Shown in pieces: positions 42,461-54,256 of a stretch of DNA of 64,000 nt. Origin of the DNA: CAVVEC01 sp963770485 (lineage in GTDB: Bacteria > Acidobacteriota > Terriglobia > Terriglobales > Acidobacteriaceae). Each line of letters opens with the position of its first letter. The stretch's first letter is position 1. Below the pieces are notes generated by a model that was not told where the DNA came from, ran no database searches, and saw only the letters and a list, made by a program, of their open reading frames with translations. The stretch covers positions 620,001-684,000 of the forward strand of contig CAVYPX010000016.1 of assembly GCA_963770485.1 (NCBI GenBank). Reading direction: 5' to 3'. Both the position numbers and the translations under genes were made by a program.

Positions 42461-42482
42461 TTCTTAGTTCAGCGTCAACCAC

Positions 42483-42596
42483 AAAGCCGCGAAGACCACG
42501 AATCGTCGTCCGTCTTTGCGGCTTTAACATTCTTAACCACAGCGGACGCAGAGACCACGAAGGAATTCCTCAGTGCTCTCTGTTGTCCTCTGTGGC
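42483..42596. repeat. Two adjacent hairpins between VOC and lspA
   Basis: First: AAAGCCGCGAAGA (42483-42495) with TCTTTGCGGCTTT (42513-42525). Second: ACCACAGCGGACGCAGAG (42536-42553) with a matching arm to 42596. Phrases such as 'accacagaggac' are dispersed in many genomes. They separate two convergent genes and may act as a bidirectional terminator. Confidence 0.55.
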
Positions 42597-43108
42597 TAGT
42601 TTGAAGCGGACTTTTCGTGTGCGGGCGCTTTGGCAAACAGGATTTCAATCACTAGCAAGCCTGCTCCACAAACAATTGCGCTGTCTGCAACGTTGAATGC
42701 CGGCCATTGATATTGCCCGATATAGAACAGCAGGAAGTCCACGACCTTTCCGTTGAGCAAGCGGTCCCAGAGATTGCCCAGCGCGCCTCCAAGAATCAGT
42801 GCCAGGCCGATTCCGGTGGTCGTCATGGCATGGCTATTTCGCCACAGCAGAGCCGAGACCACGACCAATGCCACAATTGAAAACAGGACCAGCATGGCGA
42901 TCTTCCATTGCGCCGGCGAATCGGCGAATAGGCCGAACGCGGCGCCGCGATTCTCCACGTGGGTGAGGCGGAAGAAACCCGGAATGATCTGGATGCCATC
43001 GTGCAGCGAGATGTCTTTAGCAACCAGCCACTTCGTTGTCCGGTCGAGCAGCACGACCAGGAAGGCGATCAGGAAGTGGAACCGGCGCATGATGTGAGGT
43101 TCGTTCAT
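42596..43108 (-). CDS. lspA: Lipoprotein signal peptidase (signal peptidase II)
   Basis: 170 aa from the ATG at 43108; 43090 is an alternative start. The four membrane segments and conserved blocks are visible: 'LLDRTTKWLVAKDI', 'NRGAAFGLFAD', 'GGALGNLWDRLLNGKVVDFLLF' and 'WPAFNVADSAIVCGAGLLVIE'. The catalytic aspartates are in NLWDR and NVADS. It cleaves lipidated prolipoproteins, such as the choice-of-anchor lipoprotein at the window start. It lies downstream of ileS on the same strand, a frequent ileS-lspA pairing, though a 250-bp gap with palindromic DNA separates them. Confidence 0.96.
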   Translation of the reverse strand: MNEPHIMRRFHFLIAFLVVLLDRTTKWLVAKDISLHDGIQIIPGFFRLTHVENRGAAFGLFADSPAQWKIAMLVLFSIVALVVVSALLWRNSHAMTTTGIGLALILGGALGNLWDRLLNGKVVDFLLFYIGQYQWPAFNVADSAIVCGAGLLVIEILFAKAPAHEKSASN

Positions 43109-43142
43109 TTCAACAAATCTGTTCGTGTCATATTTCTGGACT

Positions 43143-43226
43143 GTCATCCTGACCGGTCTTTCAGGCCGGGAAGGATCTATGTATTTAATTTGTAATGCAT
43201 AGATCCTTCGCTTCGCTCAGGATGAC
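43143..43226. repeat. Palindromic intergenic repeat, 84 bp
   Basis: Outer arms GTCATCCTGA / TCAGGATGAC and inner arms AAGGATCTATG / CATAGATCCTT form a cruciform-like structure around an A/T-rich loop. The motif 'ccttcgcttcgctcaggatgac' recurs, changed, near 56740, so this is a dispersed REP-like element. It lies between ileS and lspA. Confidence 0.7.
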
Positions 43227-43362
43227 ACCTCCGAACTTATGCCGCGAAATTGCGGGACACCACGCTAACACTGATGCCTTCCCACGGGGTTCCCTCGACT
43301 CCGCATCATGATTCGCTTCGCGAATCCAATGCTCCGCTCGTGATGACAACTTTCTTCTTAGA

Positions 43363-46233
<2,871 letters not shown>

Positions 46234-46547
46234 TATAGGGGCCTGGGAAAGGAACGTCCAACTACCCCGCCCCGCGCACGAAGGTTCTTATCTGAAAGGT
46301 ACGAAAAGCGCTGTGGAAAAGAATAGAAATAAGTGTACAATTTTGTTACATGCTGTTTGCCGAGTCCAAGCATCTAAGTGGATGTTATTAAAGAAAGCTC
46401 AATTCCCCGGCGCGACTGGAGGGGATTTGAGCGGAATCGGATGAGTCACTGGCACCCAGCATACAACTTGGTACGCTATGTGCTCATCAAGCTTAGAGGA
46501 TGGCGGGCTTGAGGCCTGAGCCGCAAACAGAGAAATTGTAGTTGACT
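46234..46547. other. Divergent intergenic region between ileS and tonB
   Basis: 314 bp. It should hold promoters for both genes. An A/T-rich patch at about 46315-46350 is the likeliest core, but no clear -35/-10 pair was found and there are no stem-loop features of a T-box. No gene seen. Confidence 0.4.
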
Positions 46548-47546
46548 ATGGCGACACCCGAAATCACACCCCGCGCCGAAAGCGAACCGGAACTGAATCT
46601 GCTGCTGGCCAGGACCGCTTTGGACCAGCCGCTGTGGAAGTCCCTGTTTCAGAACCTGGATGATTACTTTTTCCCCAAGAAGCAGCCCCCGCTGGTCCTG
46701 ACCTCCAAGCCGGTTCCGGTCAAGGACATCTGGGGTTTTTACGATTACAAGAGAAACGGCGCGCTGGGCTCGACCGTGGTACACATTCTGGCGGTCGCGG
46801 TGATCATCGGCGGAACCATCCTGGGCCGGCGGGTGGTGCAGCAGATCGAGAAGCCCCACGAGACGGTGACCCTGCTGGCGCCCGATGACATTCCTGCATT
46901 GCCGCCTTCGAAGACCCAGGTAGGCGGCGGAGGTGGTGGCGGCGACCGCGACAAATTCCAGGCTCCAAAAGGAAAGCTGCCAAAGCTGGCCATGGAGCAG
47001 ATCACGCCCCCCATGGTGGTGGTGCGAAACCAAATCCCAAGCTTGCTGTCGAACCTACTGTAGTGGTTCCACCGCAGATTCACTTGGCAATGAACAATCT
47101 GCCGAATCTGGGTGATCCCATGTCGCATCTGCCCGTCCGGACCCCCTTCGAACGGCACTGGGGCAGGCGGTGGTATTGGCTCTGGCTACGGCGGAGGCGT
47201 GGGCTCGGGTGAAGGACCGGGCGTGGGCCCAGGCCGTGGCGGCGGCATTGGCGGTGGCGTGTTCCGGGTGGGTGGCGGCGTATCGGCGCCCAAGGCAGTT
47301 TATGCCCCTGATCCGGAATATTCGGAAGAGGCGCGCAAAGCCAAATATCAGGGAACCTGCGTGTTGTGGCTAGTGGTGGGACCGGATGGGCGTCCACGCG
47401 ACATCAAGGTAGCTCGCACTCTGGGCTTAGGTTTGGATGAAAAGGCCATTGAAGCAGTCAAAACCTGGAAGTTCGAACCCGCCATGAAGGACGGCAAGCC
47501 GGTGGCGGTGCAGATCAATGTGGAAGTGAGTTTCCGGTTGTACTGA
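46548..47546 (+). CDS. tonB: TonB-like energy transducer with two compensating frameshifts in the linker
   Basis: Start ATG at 46548. The first part has a cytoplasmic stretch, a membrane helix at about 74-92 ('LGSTVVHILAVAVIIGGTILG') and a glycine-rich region. The frame stops at 47063. However, between about 47030 and 47137 the sequence continues sensibly in another frame ('NPKLAVEPTVVVPPQIHLAM...'), then returns to the original frame to a glycine-rich linker and a full TonB C-terminal domain ('YAPDPEYSEEARKAKYQGTC...VKTWKFEPAMKDGKPVAVQI'). One base seems lost near 47031 and one gained near 47137. TonB transmits proton-motive force to outer-membrane transporters. Confidence 0.85.
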
Positions 47547-47565
47547 TTGATCCTCCTGGTGAAGA

Positions 47566-47597
47566 GCGGCCGCGAATTTCGCGGCCGCTTTTGTTTT
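47566..47597 (+). terminator. Rho-independent terminator of tonB
   Basis: GCGGCCGCGAA (47566-47576) and TTCGCGGCCGC (47578-47588) form an 11-bp perfect palindrome followed by TTTTGTTTT. It lies 20 bp after the stop. Confidence 0.92.
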
Positions 47598-47717
47598 GTG
47601 GCCAAAGTTGATGATATACCGGGGGTTCGCCTGTCATTTGCGTGGTATACTTCGCCGCAATGAGGACTCCCGCCTCGCATTTCGCTGTGCGAGGCTCCTC
47701 GACGTGGAGTCGTGCCG

Positions 47718-48973
47718 ATGCGTATGAAACGGCCTTCCTTCGCTCTGATTCTTGCTTTGGCCGCGACGGCAATTGCTCTCTCATCTTTGCCCGGTGCTTG
47801 GGCCAAGCCAAAGTTTAAGGTGCTTGCCGGCGTCTCGGGAGGCATGTTTAGCAGCCTGACCCTGGACTCAAGCGGGAACCTGTACGGAGTGACCAACGCA
47901 GGCGGCACATACAACGATGGTGTGATCTTCGAACTCAAGCACCTTTCGAACGGCAACTGGGGCGAGGTCGTGGTGCACAGCTTCAATGGCGATGATGGAT
48001 TGTTCCCCAACGGCGGGATGATTTTCGACCGGGCGGGAAACCTTTATGGCACAACAAAGGAAGGCGGAGCAACAAACGCTGGCACCGTATTTGAACTGAC
48101 GCCCGGCCGCGACTCTCCTGGCTGGACCTATAGCATTCTTTACAGTTTCTGCCCGGAAGGATGGTTTTCGGGCTGTCCTGAGGGGGATCCGCCCGACGCC
48201 GGCGTGGTCATGGACCACTCCGGCAACCTCTATGGGACTACTGGAGGTGGTGGGTCCAACGGCGGGGGGGTGGCCTTCGAGCTGACACCAGACTCCAGCG
48301 GCTGGAGTTACAACGTGCTGCACGATTTCGCCGGCGAGAACGAAGGCAAGGACGGCTGGACGCCTTATGCTCGGCTTTTGCTCGGCAAGAACGGGAACCT
48401 CTACGGCACTACAGCAGGGGGCGGGGCCTACACCTTAGGGGCCGTTTTCCGATTGAGGTACGTCTCTGGCGGCTGGGATGAGAGTCTGTTATACAGCTTC
48501 TGCCCAGGAGGATTTCCCTGCAAAGATGGTGCTGGACCGGGATACGGGTTGATTTTTGACAACTCTGGAAATCTCTATGGAACAACCCCGGGTGGCGGCG
48601 CTAACAATTGTGGCGAAGCCAACTGCGGTACGGTCTTCAAGCTGACAGCAGACGGAAACGGCGGGTGGAAGGAGAAGGTGCTGTATAGCTTTAGGACGGG
48701 GGGGACGGATTCCGCCCCGATAGCCCTGTGATGTTTGACAGATCTGGCAATCTTTATGGGACGACCGGGCTTGGCGGGGCCAATGGATGCGGAGGCTACG
48801 GGTGTGGCGTAGTGTACAAGTTGACCCCTGGCGCTGGTGGCAAGTGGAAATACACGGTGCTGCACAAGTTCGATGGCGCAGACGGTGCAAATCCCGCTGG
48901 CGGGCTGACTCTCGACAGCAAGGGAAATTTGTACGGTACTGCATTCAGCATCGTTTATGAGATCACGCCGTAG
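47718..48973 (+). CDS. GloVer-repeat secreted protein (copy 4), frameshifted
   Basis: The ATG at 47718 has GGAG eight bases upstream and starts a signal peptide ('ALILALAATAIALSSLPGAW'). Eight or nine GloVer repeats follow ('SGNLYGTTGGGGSNGGGVAFELTPDSSGWSYNVL'). The frame ends at 48731, but the family sequence continues from about 48700 in another frame ('GDGFRPDSPVMFDRSGNLYGTTGLGG' to 'IVYEITP', 48973). The shift lies in a run of seven G at 48698-48704; eight G would restore the frame. It may be a homopolymer sequencing error or a slipped-strand switch. Corrected length about 418 aa. Confidence 0.85.
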
Positions 48974-48982
48974 CGCCGCGCC

Positions 48983-49675
48983 CTAATTGTCAGACTTCTG
49001 CAAAATGACGTATTGCGAGAGCAGCCGCTTGCGGAATCCTAAGCGCTCGTACAGAGCAATCGCCCGCTGATTGTCGGCTCGAACATGCAGAAAGGCTTGC
49101 TCCCCGCGCTTGCAGATCCGTTCCATAAGCTTAGCCATCAAACCCGCGGCATATCCGTGACCCAGGTGATCGGGATGGGTGCAGACGGCGCTGATCTCGG
49201 TGTATCCGGGCAGGCGAAGGCGTTCGCCAGCCATGGCGATCAGTGTTCCCGCTTGCCGGAGGCCGAAATAATCGCCTAGCTCGTAAGTGCGGGCGCCGAA
49301 GGGGCCAGGCTTGGTCAGCCTGGTGAGAGTAAGCATTTCGGGGACTTCGGCGTCAGTTAACCGGACAAATTCAGGCGCGCCGGACGCCGCCTTTGGCGGG
49401 GGCAAGATGCCCTTCTCGCAAACCATCTGGAGCAACGGAATGGAGTGGGTGACAGTCCACGCCGCCGAGTCTGGAGGGGCGTGCAGGAACAGGCCTACGC
49501 GCTCTCCGGGATCGAGGAGAGAAGCGAGCGAATCATAGGCTTCTTCCGTTGGCTCCGAGAAAGCTCCGAGCACGCTGACTTCCTTGGGGAACTTTCGAGC
49601 GAGGCTATGGCCCTGAGCAAACCGTGCTTGCGTTGTGGTCAGCGCCTGCCAGATCGGATTGTCGAGCGGGTGCAT
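48983..49675 (-). CDS. GNAT-family N-acetyltransferase
   Basis: 230 aa. The C-terminal half has the acetyl-CoA fold: 'GYTEISAVCTHPDHLGHGYAAGLMAKLMERICKRG' (motif A, Q/RxxGxG/A-like) and 'AFLHVRADNQRAIALYERLGFRKR' (motif B). This pattern resembles FR47-like or YjaB-like members. The N-terminal half is less conserved. Substrate unknown. It precedes murI at a distance of about 100 bp but has no obvious link with it. Confidence 0.85.
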   Translation of the reverse strand: MHPLDNPIWQALTTTQARFAQGHSLARKFPKEVSVLGAFSEPTEEAYDSLASLLDPGERVGLFLHAPPDSAAWTVTHSIPLLQMVCEKGILPPPKAASGAPEFVRLTDAEVPEMLTLTRLTKPGPFGARTYELGDYFGLRQAGTLIAMAGERLRLPGYTEISAVCTHPDHLGHGYAAGLMAKLMERICKRGEQAFLHVRADNQRAIALYERLGFRKRLLSQYVILQKSDN

Positions 49676-49777
49676 GGGCCAAGAGGCAGACTAATTCCGT
49701 ACAGGCGGCAAAGTCTATCCGAGTCTTGCGCCTGAATTGTTAGCGGGACGGGCGAGGCGCCCGTCCCCACAACAGCC

Positions 49778-50602
49778 TTACTCCTTGAGGTCAACGTGTT
49801 GTACATCCTCAACTGGACGACCCAGAAACTGCGCTCCCAGGCGGCGAAATTTCTCTGCCGAATCGGTGGCGAAGAATGTGAGGCGAGGCAACTTGCGCCG
49901 CTCCTTCTGCGCTACGGAGGCCAAAGGAGTACGACGCAGCAGCCTGCCGACAGCGTCGGCGGTGGAATCAGCGGAGTCCACGATGGTGACATGCCCCGGA
50001 GCGGCCTTGCGCAACACTGGTTTGATCAGCGGATAATGGGTGCAGCCGAGGACCAGCACGTCCGCAGAGCGGAACTCACCAGCGAAGGCTTCCTTGAGAT
50101 AGATGCGAGCCACCTGCTCGGTCACGGGATGCTTGATCCAACCCTCTTCCACCAGCGGCACAAGCAAGGGGCAGGCCTTTTCCCTTGCCTGTACCCCTCG
50201 GGCTTCCAAAGCTTTCAAATAGGCGTGACTGCTGACTGTGGCCTCGGTTCCAATGACCACTACTTTCTTGTTCTTGCTTTCACCTGAGGCGCGCTCGGCG
50301 CCGGGTTCGACTACGCCCACCACCGGGACGCTTGCGGCCTGCGTAATTTTATCTAACGCCAAAGCCGTGGCTGTGTTGCAGGCGATTACCAGCATCTGGG
50401 CGTTGTGGTCTTCCAGATAGTGGGCAGCGCCCACGGCGTATTTGGCCACGGTCTCCACGGATTTCGAGCCGTAGGGAAGCCGGGCAGTATCGCCGAAGTA
50501 GAGGTAATCGGCATTGGGGAGAAGCTTCAGCAGGGCTTTAAGTACGGTCAGCCCGCCGAAGCCGGAATCGAAGACGCCGATGCAGGTGCGGCGCGTGGTC
50601 AT
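49778..50602 (-). CDS. murI: Glutamate racemase
   Basis: 274 aa. Makes D-glutamate for peptidoglycan. Both catalytic cysteines are visible: 'MLVIACNTATALAL' and 'VLVLGCTHYPLIKP', along with 'GVFDSGFGGLTVL' and 'YFGDTARLPYGSKS' at the start. The gene starts 5 bp after the ABC-DtxR gene and may be the last gene of the iron-transport operon, though a role for it there is not expected. Confidence 0.96.
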   Translation of the reverse strand: MTTRRTCIGVFDSGFGGLTVLKALLKLLPNADYLYFGDTARLPYGSKSVETVAKYAVGAAHYLEDHNAQMLVIACNTATALALDKITQAASVPVVGVVEPGAERASGESKNKKVVVIGTEATVSSHAYLKALEARGVQAREKACPLLVPLVEEGWIKHPVTEQVARIYLKEAFAGEFRSADVLVLGCTHYPLIKPVLRKAAPGHVTIVDSADSTADAVGRLLRRTPLASVAQKERRKLPRLTFFATDSAEKFRRLGAQFLGRPVEDVQHVDLKE

Positions 50603-50607
50603 GGACG

Positions 50608-51840
50608 TCAGGCTGACCTTTGGTCTGACTTCGCAGTGGAAATAGCAGCGGCGAATTCAGCCGTTCTGCTGCAGCATGGTCCCGGTGGAATCAGCGCGCC
50701 ATGCGGGCAGGTTCGCGGATGTCCAAGAAAGGCACAAATCTTGTCGGTGGCTTCGGGCGAAAGAATGTGTTCGAACTTGCAGGCTTGCTGTTCGATTTCG
50801 GTCTCGCTGTCGAGGGCGAGGCTGTCGGTAAATAAACGCTCAGCCAGGCGATGGCGGCGAATGATGTCGGCGGCGCGCTGGCGGCCGCGGGAGGTGAGGT
50901 CCACGATCATGGTGCCGTCCCCGATCGAGACTCCATCCGGCTTCAGCGCGTCATGGCAGGGGTTCACAAACGGCTTGTGATCGTGCGGGTGCGGCGGATG
51001 GGGCCTAGACGTGACCAGTTCCAATTCGATCATCTTCTCGACCGCGATGCTAACTGGCAGCGCACCGTGCACTTCCATGCGTCCGATCTCGGCGATCTCG
51101 CCGTGCTCCGCCAGCACCCAGAGTTCTTCCAGAACTTCGTCGAATTGCTCCTCGTCTGCCATGGCAAAAACTTCCTGAGCCGCGATCTTTCCGTGATGCA
51201 GTTCGATGCGGCGGTCCGCCAAGCGCGCCACCACCGGGTCATGCGTAACCATGACAATGGTTCGTCCTTGCTGATGCAGTTCGCGGAGCAGGCGCAGGAC
51301 GATTTCTTCATTCACTGCGTCGAGATTGCCGGTGGGCTCGTCGGCGAGCACGATCTTGGGATCATTGATCAGGGCGCGGGCGATGCACACCCGCTGCTGT
51401 TCGCCGCCGGAAAGCTGCGAGGGAACGTGGTCGGCGCGCTCCTTCAATCCCACTCGTTGCAGCGCTTCGAGGGCTTCTTGTTCATCTGTCATGCTATGGA
51501 AATACTGCGCCAGCATGACGTTTTCGAGAGCGGTGAGATAGGGAATCAGGTGGAACTGCTGAAACACAAAGCCGATCTTTTCCGCGCGCACGCGGTTCAA
51601 TTCTCCAGCTGAAATATTCGCGACGTTCTCGCCATCGAGCCAAATCTCGCCCGAGGTGGGGCGATCGAGGCATCCGACCAGGTTTACCAGCGTGGACTTC
51701 CCAGAACCCGATGGGCCCATGATCGCAATCCATGCGCCGGGTTCGACGTTCAGAGAGAAATTATCGAGCGCGCGGATGACGCCGCCGTTGGCCTCGGCCT
51801 TCGCGGGATACAGCCGGCTGACATCTTTGAGTTTGATCAT
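50608..51840 (-). CDS. ABC transporter ATPase fused to a DtxR-family metalloregulator
   Basis: 410 aa. Residues 1-225 form a MacB/LolD-type ATPase: Walker A GPSGSGKS (42-49), Q-loop near Q94, LSGGEQQR signature (143-150), Walker B IVLADEP (163-169), H200. From about 230 the chain continues as a DtxR-like protein: winged-helix region (233-275), a His-rich insertion in the wing position (279-296, RPHPPHPHDH...), then the dimerisation and metal domain with H330, CKFEH (C354, E357, H358) and CPHG. These correspond to metal ligands of DtxR-family repressors. The ATPase should power the two FtsX permeases. Fusion of transport ATPase and metal regulator is unusual. Confidence 0.9.
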   Translation of the reverse strand: MIKLKDVSRLYPAKAEANGGVIRALDNFSLNVEPGAWIAIMGPSGSGKSTLVNLVGCLDRPTSGEIWLDGENVANISAGELNRVRAEKIGFVFQQFHLIPYLTALENVMLAQYFHSMTDEQEALEALQRVGLKERADHVPSQLSGGEQQRVCIARALINDPKIVLADEPTGNLDAVNEEIVLRLLRELHQQGRTIVMVTHDPVVARLADRRIELHHGKIAAQEVFAMADEEQFDEVLEELWVLAEHGEIAEIGRMEVHGALPVSIAVEKMIELELVTSRPHPPHPHDHKPFVNPCHDALKPDGVSIGDGTMIVDLTSRGRQRAADIIRRHRLAERLFTDSLALDSETEIEQQACKFEHILSPEATDKICAFLGHPRTCPHGALIPPGPCCSRTAEFAAAISTAKSDQRSA

Positions 51841-51841
51841 C

Positions 51842-52990
51842 TCACTCCCCCCTCAGGATCATAGCGGGTTCGACGCGCCGCAACAGGAAAATCGGAAGCA
51901 CCGCCGAGATCAGAGCCACGGCCACGCTACCAGCCAGGACCATGGGCAAGACGCTGAAACGCGGAACGACGGGCGCGTGAAAGTTTACTCGGCCAATCCA
52001 GGCCGCAACGCCGATTCCGAAGCCGAATCCTACCACCGCCCCAACCGCTCCCAAGGCCGCAGCTTCGGCCGCAAAGAATCCACCGATCAGACGCTCGGAT
52101 GCGCCCAGAGCCTTCATGATGGCAAAGTCGCGGCGCCGATCGAAGACCCAGCCGATCAGAGTGGAAAGCACGCACAGAGCCGCAGTCAGAATAATCAAAA
52201 CGGCCGCAGCGAACAGAGTAGCGCGAGTCTTGCCTAGCACACGCGCTTCGCCTTCCATGATCTGGCGGACGGGGTGGACTGCGGCGTCGGGTATGGCTTG
52301 CGCCAGCTTCTGAATCAGTGCGTTTACTTCTTCCGGTGAGCCGGAGGCGGCAATCTCGATGGTCGAAGGCTGCACTCCGGTCCAACCTTCAAAATCCTGG
52401 AGCGACAGATAAACTCGACTATCTTCGGATGCGCCGGTGCGCAGTGTTCCCACGGGGTTGAGGTGAATCGTGCGTCCCTGGAAGCTGAGTTCGAATGGCT
52501 TGCCCTGCGCGCTTACCAACGCCGCCGCGCGCGCACCGACCAGCGCATCTTGCGGAGCCGTTGGCCAAGCTGTTACCGACCACCAGCTGTCCAGCTTGCG
52601 TACCTGATCGAGATCGGTTCCGGAAACAACTACGGATTGTCCATCGGAAGTGCGAGCCACAACGTACGCGAAGGGTACCGCCAGGCCGTGTCCGCCGAGC
52701 GTGGATTGAACTCTATCGAGAGCATCGACGGAAAGCGCTTCGCCGTCTTTCGCCACTACCACGAGGTTGGCGCCGTAGTTGCGGAACTCCTTGCGCAGCT
52801 TGGCTTGCACGTCTACGTAAAGGTTCAGCATCGCCGTGGCCACAGCAGCGGCAACCACCATGGCGAACAGGGCAGAGGCAGCGCGTCCGCGGCGAAGTAC
52901 GGCGGCCCGCAACAGCATGCGCAGAAACATGGAGGTATGAGGCGAAGCGGTACGGCGGCTGGCCACGGCGGACAGAGTGGGTGCGCTCAT
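51842..52990 (-). CDS. FtsX/MacB-type ABC permease 2
   Basis: 382 aa. N-terminal membrane segment about 27-50 ('VLRRGRAASALFAMVVAAAVAT'), a large periplasmic MacB-like domain (about 55-265), then three membrane helices in the C-terminal FtsX domain ('LFAAAVLIILTAALCVLSTLIGWVF', 'AAEAAALGAVGAVVGFGFGIG', 'FSVLPMVLAGSVAVALISAVLPIFL'). It overlaps the previous permease by four bases (ATGA) and ends one base before the ATPase, so all are translated together. Paralogue of permease 1. Confidence 0.92.
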   Translation of the reverse strand: MSAPTLSAVASRRTASPHTSMFLRMLLRAAVLRRGRAASALFAMVVAAAVATAMLNLYVDVQAKLRKEFRNYGANLVVVAKDGEALSVDALDRVQSTLGGHGLAVPFAYVVARTSDGQSVVVSGTDLDQVRKLDSWWSVTAWPTAPQDALVGARAAALVSAQGKPFELSFQGRTIHLNPVGTLRTGASEDSRVYLSLQDFEGWTGVQPSTIEIAASGSPEEVNALIQKLAQAIPDAAVHPVRQIMEGEARVLGKTRATLFAAAVLIILTAALCVLSTLIGWVFDRRRDFAIMKALGASERLIGGFFAAEAAALGAVGAVVGFGFGIGVAAWIGRVNFHAPVVPRFSVLPMVLAGSVAVALISAVLPIFLLRRVEPAMILRGE

Positions 52991-54252
52991 GCATCACCCC
53001 GCAGCGCGTACACGGGATCAAACTTCACGGCGCGACGAATCGCCAGGCCGCTGCCCGCGAAAGTCACAATCACAGCAATGGCCAGAATTACAGGGAAGAG
53101 TACAGGCTCGATCACAATCTGCGAATCGAAAATCGAGCGGCCGATCTGGCGCGCCAGCAGGGCTCCGCCGGCAAAGCCCACGACGCCACCAAGCAACGCC
53201 AGCAGGGTAGCCTCCGCGAAGAACAGCGCCGCCACGGAAACATCAGCGGCACCCAGAGCCTTCATCAGGCCGACTTCGGTACGGCGCTCGAATATGGCGG
53301 TGGCCATGGCGGCCGACACGGCGAGCGACGAGGCGAATAGTGCCGCCAGGGTCACCAATAGCATGAGCCCTTTAATCCTGGAGAGCACCGTGCCTTCGTT
53401 CTGAGCTACTTGGCGAATCTGCTCGGCGTGAGAGTGTGGTATCGCTTCCTGCAACTGGTAAGCGATGGACGTTACGTACGGCGAGCAATACCAGCGGTCG
53501 AACAACTCGGGGTTCATCGTTTTGGGATCGCGACGGGCGAGCGCATCTTCCGGCTTGGTCAGCGCACTTACATAAAGACGGCGGACTGCGCCGGGCTTGC
53601 CCAGAATCTGTTGAGCGAGAACGAGAGGGGCGACAATCTGATTGTCCTCGGCCGCGCCCGTGGAAAGGATTCCGGCTACACGATGAATTTGACCGGAAAT
53701 TGCAACCTGATCTCCGGTCTTGAGATCGAGCTTTGTCGCGAGATTCTCGCCTAGCAAGACGTCCTGCGAATTGTCGTCCGGCCATGCGCCTTGCACTTTC
53801 CACCAGGGATGAGTAATGCGCACTCCTGTGATGAAGTCCTCTTTGCCGAAGCGGAGCGGCTTGGAAAAGTAGGTCCCGAGCAGGGTGACGTTCTTCGCGC
53901 TACCTGCCGCATCCAAGCTGACATTCACGGGCAACATGGGAGCAAAGCCCACAATATTGTGATGCCAGAACGTACCGCGAATCTTAGGTAAGTCCGCTTC
54001 GTCGAGGTAGGCGCCGTCGCTGGGCGGCTTCAAATCCACGCCGCCGATTTGAACATCCAAAGTATCTTCCTGCGGAGTGACCACCAGGTTTGCGCCATAG
54101 CTGCGCAGCTCGCGGCTGATCTTGTCACCGATATCGGTGGCGACTGCGATCATGGCGGTCGCCACGCCCACGCCAAGGGTAATCGCAGCTCCGGCCAGAA
54201 GCTTGCGGCGCTTCTGCCGGCGAAACGATTCGTAAACGAGGCGCACGAACAT
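52987..54252 (-). CDS. FtsX/MacB-type ABC permease 1
   Basis: 421 aa. Membrane helix near the N-terminus ('KLLAGAAITLGVGVATAMIAVAT'), a periplasmic domain about 40-285 and three C-terminal helices ('LMLLVTLAALFASSLAVSAAM', 'LFFAEATLLALLGGVVGFAGGALL', 'LFPVILAIAVIVTFAGSGLAI'). The conserved 'RRTEVGLMKALGA' loop is the coupling element of FtsX proteins. It begins 4 bp after the FTR1-DUF2318 gene. FTR1 plus two FtsX permeases and an ATPase matches the layout of Campylobacter-type P19 iron systems. Confidence 0.92.
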   Translation of the reverse strand: MFVRLVYESFRRQKRRKLLAGAAITLGVGVATAMIAVATDIGDKISRELRSYGANLVVTPQEDTLDVQIGGVDLKPPSDGAYLDEADLPKIRGTFWHHNIVGFAPMLPVNVSLDAAGSAKNVTLLGTYFSKPLRFGKEDFITGVRITHPWWKVQGAWPDDNSQDVLLGENLATKLDLKTGDQVAISGQIHRVAGILSTGAAEDNQIVAPLVLAQQILGKPGAVRRLYVSALTKPEDALARRDPKTMNPELFDRWYCSPYVTSIAYQLQEAIPHSHAEQIRQVAQNEGTVLSRIKGLMLLVTLAALFASSLAVSAAMATAIFERRTEVGLMKALGAADVSVAALFFAEATLLALLGGVVGFAGGALLARQIGRSIFDSQIVIEPVLFPVILAIAVIVTFAGSGLAIRRAVKFDPVYALRGDA

Positions 54253-54256
54253 GGGG

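Noticed and set aside
46234..46541. T-box riboswitch before ileS
   Set aside because: No specifier loop, anti-terminator bulge or T-box sequence was visible.
52463..53404. 313-aa and 281-aa plus-strand frames
   Set aside because: Antisense to the FtsX permeases; composition is typical of shadow frames.
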